NCBI GenBank assembly: GCA_937915835.1
Contig: CALGHA010000054.1
Span: 1 to 38,045 of the forward strand
Length of the DNA stretch: 38,045 nt
Source of the DNA: an uncultured Fretibacterium sp.
Lineage (GTDB): Bacteria; Synergistota; Synergistia; Synergistales; Aminobacteriaceae
Reading direction: 5' to 3'
Under the pieces are notes generated by a model that was given only the letters and a program-made list of their open reading frames with translations, had not been told where the DNA came from and made no database searches. The position numbers and the translations under genes were made by a program. How positions within the stretch are numbered: the stretch's first letter is position 1; the number at the start of each line of letters is the position of its first letter. Shown piece after piece: positions 23,685 through 32,031 of the stretch.

Positions 23685-25172
23685 TCACTTTTTCTCGCGT
23701 TCCTGTTGACGTAAAACTCTTCGTAAAATTTTTCCTGTTGCTGAGATTGGGAGGCTGTCGACAAATTCAATGCTTCGAGGGACTTTATAGTGTGATAATC
23801 TCTCTTTGCAGAATTTCACGAGTCCATTTTCGCTGACTTTTGCACCCTGAGTTTTTATCACGTATGCTTTCGGAACTTCACCGCTGATGTCATTAGGCAT
23901 TCCGACGACGACAGCTTGAGCTACAGCCGGATGTTCGGACAAAATTGCTTCGACCTCCTGAGGATAAACATTGAAGCCGCCGACAATGATTATGTCAGTT
24001 ACTCGGTCAAGTATCGTAATGTAGCCGTCCTTGTCAATTTTTACGTAATCGCCCGTGTTAAACCAGCCGTCAATAAATCTCTCACGGTTAATCTCCTCAG
24101 CATGATAATATCCCGGTGTTACGGAAGGCCCTTTTGTCCACAAAACTCCTTCGCCTGGAATTGGTAAAATTTCGCCGCTCTCAGAACGTAATTGCAATTC
24201 AAATCTCGGTAAAGGCGTTCCGACCGTTCCAAGTTTACGCACTGACGGTTTCGGGTTGACAGCAAGAACCGGTGAACATTCCGTAATTCCGTAACCTTCG
24301 ATTAATGGAACTCCGAAAGTTTTAGTAACTCTGTCGTCCATCTTGGGATTATATCTATCTCCGCCAGCAATCAATAATTTTATTCCCGTTAAAGTTTTTC
24401 CCTGACGTTCAAGCATTGACGCGGCAAATCCTACCATAGTCGGCACAAGAAGCAGAATGTTTAACTTTGTCTCCTCAATAGCTCTCAATGTGTTAGAAGG
24501 CGGCATGAAACTTGTAACTAAAACTTGAGTTGCGTCGAGAATAAACGGAAGAACACAGCCGATTGTGAAGCCGAACGCGTGAAAGTTAGGCAAAACGTTC
24601 AACAAACTATCTCCAGGCCTCAAATCAGGAACATGCTCAAGACAGGCTTTAACGTTGTCAATAATATTTTCGTGAGTTAACGGAACTGCTTTCGGATCTC
24701 CTGTTGTCCCTGAAGTCGAGAAGATTACGGCTAATGTCTTGTCGAAATCATCAGCAGGACGGGTTTCCCCGACGAAAGTCTCGCCGCCGTCAAAATTAAA
24801 ACGTGCACATATCCAGCCCGATTTTTTCAACGCAGCTTCAAGGTCATCTTTAACGCCCGGAGAAATTATCACAGCAAAAGGCTTCAATAATCCCAGCGTC
24901 TTGATTAACGAAATTTCCCCCGTCTTCTCGTTCAACGGACAAAACACGCCGCCAAGTCTCCAAGTCGCAAGCATAATTGCTAACATCATCGGAGAATTAG
25001 GCATTAACACGGCCAATCTTTGACCAGCTGTAAAGCCCGAATCCTTCAAACGAAGAGTGCATCTGTCTGCTAAATCCTTGAAGTCCTTGCGAGACATCCA
25101 GTGATGATTAAACCAACAGCATTTTTCCTCCGGCGCAGAAGTAAGATACTCATCAATTAACTTATTCAGCAT
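23685..25172 (-). CDS. Acyl-CoA synthetase / AMP-dependent ligase, copy A
   Basis: Tandem paralogue of the next gene, 495 residues. Motifs: STSGTTGDPKAVPLTHEN, EGYGITECSPVLAVN, NTGDYV, LDRVTDIIIVGGFNVYPQEVE, and ISATGKILRRVLRQ with the catalytic lysine. The opening SAPEEKCCWFNHHWMSRKDFKDLADRC aligns with NPEKNCYWWDGKFYTCKDLLALVSNC of copy B. The ATG is 4 bases after the stop of the CTERM surface protein, whose last codons (AAGGAG) double as its ribosome site. This close coupling of a surface protein with a cytosolic ligase is unexpected. The fold and reaction type are certain; the substrate is open. Confidence 0.92.
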   Translation of the reverse strand: MLNKLIDEYLTSAPEEKCCWFNHHWMSRKDFKDLADRCTLRLKDSGFTAGQRLAVLMPNSPMMLAIMLATWRLGGVFCPLNEKTGEISLIKTLGLLKPFAVIISPGVKDDLEAALKKSGWICARFNFDGGETFVGETRPADDFDKTLAVIFSTSGTTGDPKAVPLTHENIIDNVKACLEHVPDLRPGDSLLNVLPNFHAFGFTIGCVLPFILDATQVLVTSFMPPSNTLRAIEETKLNILLLVPTMVGFAASMLERQGKTLTGIKLLIAGGDRYNPKMDDRVTKTFGVPLIEGYGITECSPVLAVNPKPSVRKLGTVGTPLPRFELQLRSESGEILPIPGEGVLWTKGPSVTPGYYHAEEINRERFIDGWFNTGDYVKIDKDGYITILDRVTDIIIVGGFNVYPQEVEAILSEHPAVAQAVVVGMPNDISGEVPKAYVIKTQGAKVSENGLVKFCKERLSHYKVPRSIEFVDSLPISATGKILRRVLRQQEREKK

Positions 25173-25176
25173 AAAA

Positions 25177-26769
25177 TTACTCCTTTCTATTAATAAACAG
25201 CAAAATTATTCCAGCAAGGCCGATTAATGCAGAGTTACAGCCTCCGCCCCCGCTTGAATGTCCTACACCTCCATTTATATTATTACTGCCTGTAACTTCG
25301 ACATTAAACGTCTCACTCATTCCTTCTCCGCTTGGAATTGGCCGAACAGTAACAGTAATATCGCATGAACCGGCATTATCGCCCGCCATAATTCTTATAC
25401 TGTCTCCAGAGATTACCTCAGCAGTAGCAATATCAAGCCTCGTAGTCGCAGGAGTGTCAAATTTGTAGTCAACTCCTCCTCTGACATTATCAAGTTCAAT
25501 TCCGTTTATGCTGAGTTTCACTTCGGGCTTAATGACTTTATAACTTCCTGCATTCATCGCTACATTGTCAATCTTGGAAATTGTCGCTTGTGTCGCCTGT
25601 CTTGCTTCGGTGTCGACGTAAACCCTGTAAGCATTGGCCGATTTTCTCGTGTGAGATCCGTTCTCGTCCCATCCATGAACTTCTGCCGTGATTAATGCCT
25701 CGCCAACTCCAATAGCTTTAACATGTCCGTAATTGTCAATCGTTAATACTGAAGTATTGCTTGATACCCAGATAATTCCTTCCGGAGGATAATCCTTAAT
25801 ATTCAACGAAGCATCTTCGGGGTAAATATCAATGCTGAAGTTCTCTTCTCCGTTAATCTGAATGTAAGGAACTCCGTAAATTTTAACCGTCTGAACTGCT
25901 ACAGGAACCGCCTCATAAGCTCCTGCGTCATAAGCCGAGAGTTGAGGCCGTGAATTTCCTGCTTGGTCAATGCTCAAAGTGTAATTCGAGTTCGCTGGCA
26001 CAAAGTCAATTGCTGGTGAAGTCCTTGCGAGTTTGAAAACTTTTACGTCGTTGACTTCCTCAATGCTCGTCTTGAGTACATTGCTGAAAGTTTCTCCGGT
26101 TTTGTCGTCAGTGATAAGATTAATATTCGCTGAACCCATAACGTTATATCTGCTCCGTAAACTGCCGGTTGAAGCCGCATAAATATCTGTGCTGGCTGTG
26201 TTGCCAAGAATTATTGACGAGAACAAACTCATTCCGCCCTCGATGAGTGAAACTCCTCCGCCGTCTTGTGCAAGATTTCCGGCGATTGTGCAGTGCTTGA
26301 AAGTTGTAGCGTTGACCTCAGAACCTTTTGTTACGCTCACAGCTCCGCCGTAATTATCAGCGCGATTGTCATAAAACGTGCAGTTGTTGAACTCAGCCGA
26401 AGCGTCATCATTAGCGATTTCCACAGCTCCGCCGTTTCCTGCAAAAGCCCGGCCTTTCATGAAAGTAATTCTGTTAAAAATTGCCCGCCCCGAAGTAATT
26501 CTAAACAATCTCCTGTTATAATCCCCTTCAATCGTTAAGCCGTTACCGTTAATCGTGATATTTTTCTCAATTGTAAGTTCGCGAGTGAGTGTGATTTTTT
26601 TTACTGAGCTGGTAATGTTAATGACGTTGTCTCCTCCTTGATTGGCCTGCTGAATGCCCCATGAGAGTGAACCGTTGCCGTCTGAATTATCATTGACGAC
26701 ATTATAAGCAAACGAGGCAGAAGCTAGAATGACGATAAAAAGTAAAGCTGATAAAAACTTTTTGAGCAT
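25177..26769 (-). CDS. Exported beta-helix/Big_2 surface protein with Synergist-CTERM sorting tail
   Basis: Surface-anchored protein. I use the ATG at 26769 with AGGAGG 12 bases upstream, giving 530 residues. The longer frame to 26811 adds 14 residues before the signal peptide. Residues 1-21 are the signal peptide (MLKKFLSALLFIVILASASFA). From 25 to about 230 a parallel beta-helix of pectate-lyase style repeats (FNRITFMKGRAFAGNGGAVEI ... FNNCTFYDNRADNYGGAVSV) ends in a choice-of-anchor-Q-type motif (SPAIDFVPA ... DAGAYE, 251-286). A Big_2-like domain (about 300-390) and a further beta domain follow. The tail HSSGGGGCNSALIGLAGIILL, then RKE, fits Synergist-CTERM, cleaved and anchored at the cell surface. 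This is the main taxonomic mark in the window. The function could be adhesion or polysaccharide binding. Confidence 0.88.
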   Translation of the reverse strand: MLKKFLSALLFIVILASASFAYNVVNDNSDGNGSLSWGIQQANQGGDNVINITSSVKKITLTRELTIEKNITINGNGLTIEGDYNRRLFRITSGRAIFNRITFMKGRAFAGNGGAVEIANDDASAEFNNCTFYDNRADNYGGAVSVTKGSEVNATTFKHCTIAGNLAQDGGGVSLIEGGMSLFSSIILGNTASTDIYAASTGSLRSRYNVMGSANINLITDDKTGETFSNVLKTSIEEVNDVKVFKLARTSPAIDFVPANSNYTLSIDQAGNSRPQLSAYDAGAYEAVPVAVQTVKIYGVPYIQINGEENFSIDIYPEDASLNIKDYPPEGIIWVSSNTSVLTIDNYGHVKAIGVGEALITAEVHGWDENGSHTRKSANAYRVYVDTEARQATQATISKIDNVAMNAGSYKVIKPEVKLSINGIELDNVRGGVDYKFDTPATTRLDIATAEVISGDSIRIMAGDNAGSCDITVTVRPIPSGEGMSETFNVEVTGSNNINGGVGHSSGGGGCNSALIGLAGIILLFINRKE

Positions 26770-26842
26770 GAATGAATAAAACCTCCTGAATAAAATTTTG
26801 CCTAATATCATACGAGTAAAGAAATATCTTCACAATAAAAAA

Positions 26843-26870
26843 TTGACGCAATAATAGAACGTGTTATATT
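26843..26870 (+). promoter_or_regulatory. Putative nifJ promoter
   Basis: TTGACG (26843-26848) and TATATT (26865-26870), each with one mismatch to consensus, at 16-base spacing. Its spacer and -10 are part of the 19-base element shared with the iorA region. The predicted start of RNA is about 26877, so nifJ would have a leader of some 185 bases. Confidence 0.6.
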
Positions 26871-26871
26871 T
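26853..26871 (+). repeat. 19-base element shared with iorA upstream region (copy 2)
   Basis: AATAGAACGTGTTATATTT, identical to the minus strand of 10743-10761. Here it overlaps the spacer and -10 box of the putative nifJ promoter. A regulator or sigma-specific promoter shared by ferredoxin oxidoreductase genes would explain it. Confidence 0.6.
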
Positions 26872-26876
26872 TTATG

Positions 26877-27062
26877 TTGATGATGAAAAAATTTATGAAA
26901 AATTTCCCCCCTTTTTACACGCTAATATTACATGATGAATGAAAAATTTACGCGCTATATTTTATTTTATTATTGTTTCAATTGTAGTAGAATACTCAAT
27001 AGCTTATATATTTTCACAACTTAAAAATTTTCATAAAATCCAAGAGGGAGGGTTTTACTTTT
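26877..27062 (+). promoter_or_regulatory. Long AT-rich leader of nifJ
   Basis: About 185 bases separate the putative transcription start from the nifJ ATG. It contains no recognisable riboswitch or terminator. A 22-codon frame at 26874-26942, rich in Lys, Met and Phe, has no ribosome site and begins at the predicted start of RNA. A second possible -10 box, TAGAAT (26988-26993), lies further in. The ribosome site GAGGGAGGG is 10 bases before the gene. Confidence 0.35.
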
Positions 27063-30000
27063 ATGGCAAAACGTAACTGGAAAACTATGGACGGAAACGA
27101 GGCAGTCGCTCACGTTGCATATGCTTTCTCCGAAATGGCCACAATTTACCCGATTACACCATCATCACCGATGCCCGAGCATATTGACGAATGGGCAGCA
27201 CATGGACGTAAAAATATTTTCGGGCACACCGTGAAAGTTACGGAAATGCAGAGTGAGGCCGGAGCGGCTGGAGCATGTCACGGAGCTTTATCAGCAGGAG
27301 CATTAGCCAGCACTTACACAGCTTCACAGGGCTTGTTATTAATGATCCCGAACATGTACAAGATTGCAGGAGAATTATTACCCGGAGTCTTCCATGTAAC
27401 GGCAAGAGCTATAGCAATGCATGCGCTTTCAATCTTCGGAGATCACAGCGACGTAATGAGCACAAGAATGACCGGCTTCACGATGATTGCGGGCGGATCA
27501 GTTCAGGAAGCTCACGACATGGCGGCAGTAGCACACTTAACGGCGATTAAGTCAAGCGTTCCAGTTTTGAATTTCTTTGACGGCTTCAGAACTTCACATG
27601 AAATTCAGAAGGTTGACGCGTTCGATTATGCCGATTTAGCTAAACTCGTTGATTATGACGCAATCGAAGCATTCAGAGACCGTTCAATGAGACCTGAAAA
27701 GCCCTACACTAAGGGAACAGCTCAGAACCCTGATATTTTCTTCCAGGCAAAAGAAGCATCACAACCATTCTATGACAAAGTGCCGGATATAGTCGCTAAA
27801 TACATGGCTGATATTAAGGGAATTTGCGGCCGTGAATATCATCCGTTCAGCTATTACGGAGCTCCTGACGCTGATAGAGTAATCGTCGCGATGGGGTCAG
27901 TATGTCAAGCAATCGAGGAGACGGTTGATTATCTCAATGCTCGCGGGCAGAAAGTCGGAGTTGTTGAAGTTCACCTTTACAGACCGTTCTCACCGAAATA
28001 TTTCTTCAGAGCATTACCGGCAACAGTGAAAGCAATCGCAGTTCTCGACAGAGTTAAAGAGGTTGGAGCACTCGGCGGACCGCTTTATGAAGATGTATGT
28101 TCGCTTTTCGTAGGCAACGCAAAAGCCCCGAAGATTGTCGGCGGACGTTACGGGCTTGGCTCAAAGGACACGACACCGAGCGACTTGAAAGTTTGCTTCG
28201 ATAACTTGAAACTCTTTGAACCGCGCAATGATTTCACGCTTGGAATTATCGACGACGTAAACGACAGCTCATTAATTCCTGACGAGCACATTAACGCGGC
28301 CGCAGAAGGAACAGTTTGCTGCAAATTCTGGGGACTCGGCTCAGACGGAACAGTCGGCGCAAATAAGAACTCAATCAAGATTATCGGCGACCACACGGAT
28401 ATGTACGCTCAGGGCTATTTTGACTATGACAGCAAGAAGTCCGGCGGTATCACAATGTCCCACTTAAGATTTGGCAAATCCCCGATTAAGTCAACATACC
28501 TCATTGACAACGCTGACTTTATCGCATGCCACAAACAGGAATATGTAAATCAGTACGACTTGTTACAGGGAATGAAAGAGGGCGGAACGTTCCTGCTTAA
28601 TACCCAGTGGATGACAATGGAAGCTCTCGAGGAACATTTACCGGCAAGCCTTAAGAGAAAACTTGCAAATCTCGGTTGCAAATTCTACATTATTAACGCA
28701 GTCGACGAAGCACAGAAAATCGGACTTGGCTCACGTACGAACACGATAATGCAGTCAGCATTCTTCAAACTTGCTAATGTTATTCCGATTGACGACGCAG
28801 TGAAATACATGAAGGAAGCAATCGTAAAGTCATACGGCGCGAAGGGCGAGGACATTGTAAAGATGAATTACGCGGCTGTTGACGCTGGACTTGCTGGGCT
28901 TGTTGAGATCACGGTTCCTGAAGCATGGAAGACAGCAGAAGATGAAACGCATAAACGCCCCGGACTTCCGAGTGAAATTCCTGGCTTTATCAGCTACCAG
29001 GTTGACACGATTAACGGCCAGAAGGGCAACACGTTACCTTCAAGCGCATTTGTTGACGGTTACGAGGACGGACATTTCCCGGCAGGCACAAGCAAATACG
29101 AGAAACGCGGAGTTGCTGTTAATGTCCCTGAGTGGAACGGAGCAAAATGTATTCAGTGTAACCAGTGCTCAATGGTATGTCCGCATGCGGCAATTCGTCC
29201 GTTCTTACTTGATGAGGCTGAACAGGCGAGCGCACCTGAAGACTTCGGAGCTGTTGACGTTAAGGCCCCGAAACTTAAGGCAGCAGGCTATAAATACAAA
29301 ATGCAGGTTGATGTTCTTGACTGCTTAGGCTGTGGAAATTGCGCGGATATTTGCCCGGTTAAGGCTCTCGAGATGAAACCGACAGCTTCACAGAGTGCGG
29401 AAATTGACAGATGGACATTCGCATTTGAGAACGTTGCTGACAAGAAAGACGCGGGCGACAAGTTCACGGTTCAGGGTTCACAGTTCCAGCGTCCGTTATT
29501 CGAGTTCTCCGGAGCTTGTGCGGGATGTGGTGAAACTCCATACGCAAAATTAATCACACAGCTTTTCGGCTCAAGAATGATCGTAGCCAACGCTACAGGT
29601 TGTTCATCAATTTGGGGCGGTTCGGCTCCGTCAATGCCTTACACCGTCAACGCAGAAGGACACGGCCCGGCTTGGGGCAACTCACTTTTCGAGGACGCGG
29701 CAGAGTACGGAATGGGCATGAAGTTATCGCTCAACGTTATGGTTAATTACCTGACAACAGCGGCTGAAAACTTAATCAAGATGGAGAGCGGAGTTCCGGC
29801 AAAAGCGAAAGAGATTTTACAGGGTTGGCTTGATGCTCATCTTGACGGCGAGGCTTCAGTAGCGGCGGCGGCAAAAGTTGAGGATATGCTCGAGAAGATT
29901 TTCTGCGGTTGTGAGGAATGCGCGGAAGAGTGTGCGTTAATCAGCGACGAAGCTATGAAAGAGTTTGCAGTTCTTGCGCAGTATCATGATTATCTCGTGA

Positions 30001-30695
30001 AAAAATCCGTGTGGATATTCGGCGGCGACGGTTGGGGCTATGACATTGGTTACGGTGGACTTGACCACGTACTCGGAAGCGGTGAAGATATAAACGTCCT
30101 TGTCCTTGACACCGAAGTTTATTCGAACACTGGCGGCCAGTCATCGAAGTCAACACCGACAGCGGCAATTGCACAGTTCGCGGCTTCAGGCAAGAGAACT
30201 CGCAAAAAGGATTTAGGACGTATGGCAATGACTTACGGAACTGTTTATGTTGCTCAGGTTGGAATGGGAGCCGACAAGAACCAGCTTCTCAAAGCTCTCA
30301 AAGAAGCCGAAGCTCATAAAGGCCCGTCGTTAATCATCGCTTACGCACCTTGTATCAATCACGGTATTCGTGCAGGAATGGGCAAAACTCAGGAGAGAAC
30401 GAAACTTGCAGTCGAAAAAGGTTACTGGCATCTCTACAGGTATAATCCTGATGTCGTCGGCAAGAACCCGTTCACGCTTGACAGTAAGGCTCCGAAGTCG
30501 TTTGACAATGAGGAAGAGTTCCTGAAGAATTACAAGGAGTTCTTACTCGGTGAAGTCAGATATTCATCGTTAAAGCGCGGCTTCCCGGCGATTGCTGATG
30601 AACTGTTTGACAGGAACGCGGCTGAAGCAAGAGAACGTTACGAGACATATAAAACTCTCGCTGAGATTGGAGCACAACCAGTAGCGGCGAAGTAG
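27063..30695 (+). CDS. nifJ: Pyruvate:ferredoxin (flavodoxin) oxidoreductase, single-chain
   Basis: Cytosolic homodimeric enzyme converting pyruvate and CoA to acetyl-CoA, CO2 and reduced ferredoxin, the central step of anaerobic amino acid and sugar breakdown. The 1210-residue chain has all domains. The N-terminal domain carries MDGNEAVAHVAYAFSEMATIYPITPSSPMPE. The 2x4Fe-4S ferredoxin domain has CIQCNQCSMVC (from Cys696) and CLGCGNCADIC (from Cys754). The proximal cluster starts at Cys819 and Cys822 (GACAGCGETPY). The thiamine diphosphate site lies at GGDGWGYDIGYGG (987 on) and DTEVYSNTGGQSSKSTP. It is preceded by its promoter and a long leader and ends with a strong terminator, so it forms its own transcription unit. 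The domain set is that of the one-subunit PFOR, not the four-subunit form. Confidence 0.97.
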   Translation: MAKRNWKTMDGNEAVAHVAYAFSEMATIYPITPSSPMPEHIDEWAAHGRKNIFGHTVKVTEMQSEAGAAGACHGALSAGALASTYTASQGLLLMIPNMYKIAGELLPGVFHVTARAIAMHALSIFGDHSDVMSTRMTGFTMIAGGSVQEAHDMAAVAHLTAIKSSVPVLNFFDGFRTSHEIQKVDAFDYADLAKLVDYDAIEAFRDRSMRPEKPYTKGTAQNPDIFFQAKEASQPFYDKVPDIVAKYMADIKGICGREYHPFSYYGAPDADRVIVAMGSVCQAIEETVDYLNARGQKVGVVEVHLYRPFSPKYFFRALPATVKAIAVLDRVKEVGALGGPLYEDVCSLFVGNAKAPKIVGGRYGLGSKDTTPSDLKVCFDNLKLFEPRNDFTLGIIDDVNDSSLIPDEHINAAAEGTVCCKFWGLGSDGTVGANKNSIKIIGDHTDMYAQGYFDYDSKKSGGITMSHLRFGKSPIKSTYLIDNADFIACHKQEYVNQYDLLQGMKEGGTFLLNTQWMTMEALEEHLPASLKRKLANLGCKFYIINAVDEAQKIGLGSRTNTIMQSAFFKLANVIPIDDAVKYMKEAIVKSYGAKGEDIVKMNYAAVDAGLAGLVEITVPEAWKTAEDETHKRPGLPSEIPGFISYQVDTINGQKGNTLPSSAFVDGYEDGHFPAGTSKYEKRGVAVNVPEWNGAKCIQCNQCSMVCPHAAIRPFLLDEAEQASAPEDFGAVDVKAPKLKAAGYKYKMQVDVLDCLGCGNCADICPVKALEMKPTASQSAEIDRWTFAFENVADKKDAGDKFTVQGSQFQRPLFEFSGACAGCGETPYAKLITQLFGSRMIVANATGCSSIWGGSAPSMPYTVNAEGHGPAWGNSLFEDAAEYGMGMKLSLNVMVNYLTTAAENLIKMESGVPAKAKEILQGWLDAHLDGEASVAAAAKVEDMLEKIFCGCEECAEECALISDEAMKEFAVLAQYHDYLVKKSVWIFGGDGWGYDIGYGGLDHVLGSGEDINVLVLDTEVYSNTGGQSSKSTPTAAIAQFAASGKRTRKKDLGRMAMTYGTVYVAQVGMGADKNQLLKALKEAEAHKGPSLIIAYAPCINHGIRAGMGKTQERTKLAVEKGYWHLYRYNPDVVGKNPFTLDSKAPKSFDNEEEFLKNYKEFLLGEVRYSSLKRGFPAIADELFDRNAAEARERYETYKTLAEIGAQPVAAK

Positions 30696-30719
30696 TTTAC
30701 ACGAAACTATAAATCATTG

Positions 30720-30751
30720 GCCGGGTGTGAAAATTCATGCTCGGCTTTTTT
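30720..30751 (+). terminator. Intrinsic terminator after nifJ
   Basis: GCCGGGTGTGA (30720-30730) pairs with TCATGCTCGGC (30735-30745), 11 pairs including G-T, with loop AAAT, followed by TTTTTT. It lies 24 bases after the stop. Confidence 0.85.
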
Positions 30752-30776
30752 CGTTTAGGAACTCTGTACTTAATGA

Positions 30777-30782
30777 TATAAT
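30777..30782 (+). promoter_or_regulatory. Possible -10 box of the pilin-like gene
   Basis: TATAAT lies 83 bases before the ATG at 30865. No clear -35 at 17 bases, so confidence is low. Confidence 0.3.
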
Positions 30783-30864
30783 TTTCATACTTAATTAAAA
30801 CTTTTTACCCTATTTCATCGTACTTTTCTCAATTTTAGGGACAATAAAAAGGAGAATTACAATC

Positions 30865-31491
30865 ATGAAAACTTTCAAGCGCAAGGGGTTTACATTGGTT
30901 GAACTGTTAATCGTTATCGTCGTAATCGGAGTTTTATCGGCAATGATGATGCTTGCAAGTAATGAGGCTGTTACTTCAGCTAAGGCCTTAAGAATAATTA
31001 ATGATTTGAGCTTGATTAAGCGGGCTGTTAATGCCTGGTATCTCGATAATCATCAGAGACTTGCAATTACTACGGCTAATAACGGATATTTTATCGACGC
31101 TAAGAGAAGGACAGACGGAAAATATGAAGGCGGAACAAGATTACATGACTATTTGAACAATCATCCTGAAGAGATCGCAAAATACTTCAGCACAAACAAT
31201 GTCGGTATCAACATGAGCAAAGGAAATTGGACACATGCAAGCCGAGACCAGTATTACGCGACGACAGGGAATTACGGCATTTATTTCGGCTACAGCAACA
31301 CAATCTGCTACGTCTTATACAAGATTTCGGATCATAACGACGACATCGAAGCCAGACTTAAAGCGAAGCTCAAAGCACGAGCGGAGTCGGCCGGACTTTT
31401 GGTGTATGATTATCTCGCCGGAAATGTGAAGCATAAATATTACGACGGGAAAAGTGCAAATGTTTTCATGGAAGCATTCAAGCTCAACTAA
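30865..31491 (+). CDS. Type IV pilin-like / pseudopilin protein
   Basis: Exported protein with the class III signal: MKTFKRKG then FTLVELLIVIVVIGVLSAM. The prepilin peptidase should cut after Gly8. Glu13 is the fifth residue of the mature protein, the residue needed for assembly. The 208-residue product has one hydrophobic helix at the N-terminus and a mostly soluble, Tyr- and Lys-rich remainder (NHQRLAITTANNGYFIDAKRR) as in minor pilins and pseudopilins. No pilin assembly, ATPase or secretin gene is nearby, and terminators lie on both sides, so it is an orphan that relies on machinery encoded elsewhere. DNA-uptake, type II secretion or surface-fibre roles are all possible. Confidence 0.85.
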   Translation: MKTFKRKGFTLVELLIVIVVIGVLSAMMMLASNEAVTSAKALRIINDLSLIKRAVNAWYLDNHQRLAITTANNGYFIDAKRRTDGKYEGGTRLHDYLNNHPEEIAKYFSTNNVGINMSKGNWTHASRDQYYATTGNYGIYFGYSNTICYVLYKISDHNDDIEARLKAKLKARAESAGLLVYDYLAGNVKHKYYDGKSANVFMEAFKLN

Positions 31492-31514
31492 TAATTTTAT
31501 TTCTGACGTTAAGG

Positions 31515-31546
31515 GAACTCCATAAAAAGCGGAGTTCTATTTTTTT
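31515..31546 (+). terminator. Intrinsic terminator after the pilin-like gene
   Basis: GAACTCC (31515-31521) pairs perfectly with GGAGTTC (31531-31537) around a 9-base loop. A run of seven T follows at 31540-31546. Confidence 0.82.
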
Positions 31547-31552
31547 GTGCTG

Positions 31553-31558
31553 TATAAT
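31553..31558 (+). promoter_or_regulatory. Possible -10 box of the PPC protein gene
   Basis: TATAAT directly after the terminator T run, 34 bases before the ATG at 31593. No good -35, since the expected place is the terminator stem. Confidence 0.35.
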
Positions 31559-31592
31559 GTGCATTATCCCGTTTCTTTAAGGAGGAAGATTA

Positions 31593-32021
31593 ATGCAGTT
31601 CAGACGCTTCGGAAATAAATATTTTCTCAGGATTGACAGGGGCGAAGAGATTTTAGCGACGCTCAAGAAATTTTGTGAACGTGAAAAAATTACGCTTGCT
31701 GAGGTCAAAGCACTTGGGGCAGTTGATGACTTCAACGTCGGCTTATTCGATGTCAAGGAGAAAAAATATCACAAAAATCACTTTACTTTCCCAGCTGAAA
31801 TTGTAAGTTTATGGGGAACAGTCACGACTAAAGACGGGGAATTTTACGCACATATTCACTTAAGCGCCGGAGATGAAAAAGGTAACGTCTTCGGAGGACA
31901 TCTCAACAGTGCAAGGGTCAGCGCAACTTGTGAGATGGTTGTTGATGAAATTCCTGACGGTGCAATCGAACGCAAATTTAACGAAGAGGTCGGCTTAAAC
32001 CTTTTCGAGTTCGTCAACTAA
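31593..32021 (+). CDS. PPC (DUF296) domain protein
   Basis: Small cytosolic protein of 142 residues consisting of one PPC/DUF296 domain, related to plant AT-hook proteins but lacking any AT-hook. The metal-type signature is clear: FYAHIHLSAGDEKGNVFGGHL, with H-x-H and a GGHL turn. Bacterial members are thought to be trimeric and DNA-associated, but the actual role is unsettled. It carries an AAGGAGGAAG ribosome site 8 bases before the ATG. The GGDEF/EAL gene starts 10 bases after its stop, so the two probably share an mRNA, linking this protein to cyclic-di-GMP turnover by context only. Confidence 0.85.
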   Translation: MQFRRFGNKYFLRIDRGEEILATLKKFCEREKITLAEVKALGAVDDFNVGLFDVKEKKYHKNHFTFPAEIVSLWGTVTTKDGEFYAHIHLSAGDEKGNVFGGHLNSARVSATCEMVVDEIPDGAIERKFNEEVGLNLFEFVN

Positions 32022-32031
32022 GAAACTTTTT

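Noticed and set aside
10625..26883. 12-base match TTATGTTGATGA at 10625-10636 and 26872-26883, next to the 19-base element in the second place
   Set aside because: Matches of 12 bases are expected many times by chance in 38 kb, and the spacing to the 19-mer differs at the two sites.
28879..29328. 149-codon frame within nifJ in another reading frame
   Set aside because: It lies over the conserved ferredoxin domain region of PFOR and has a Leu- and Arg-rich shadow composition without a start signal.
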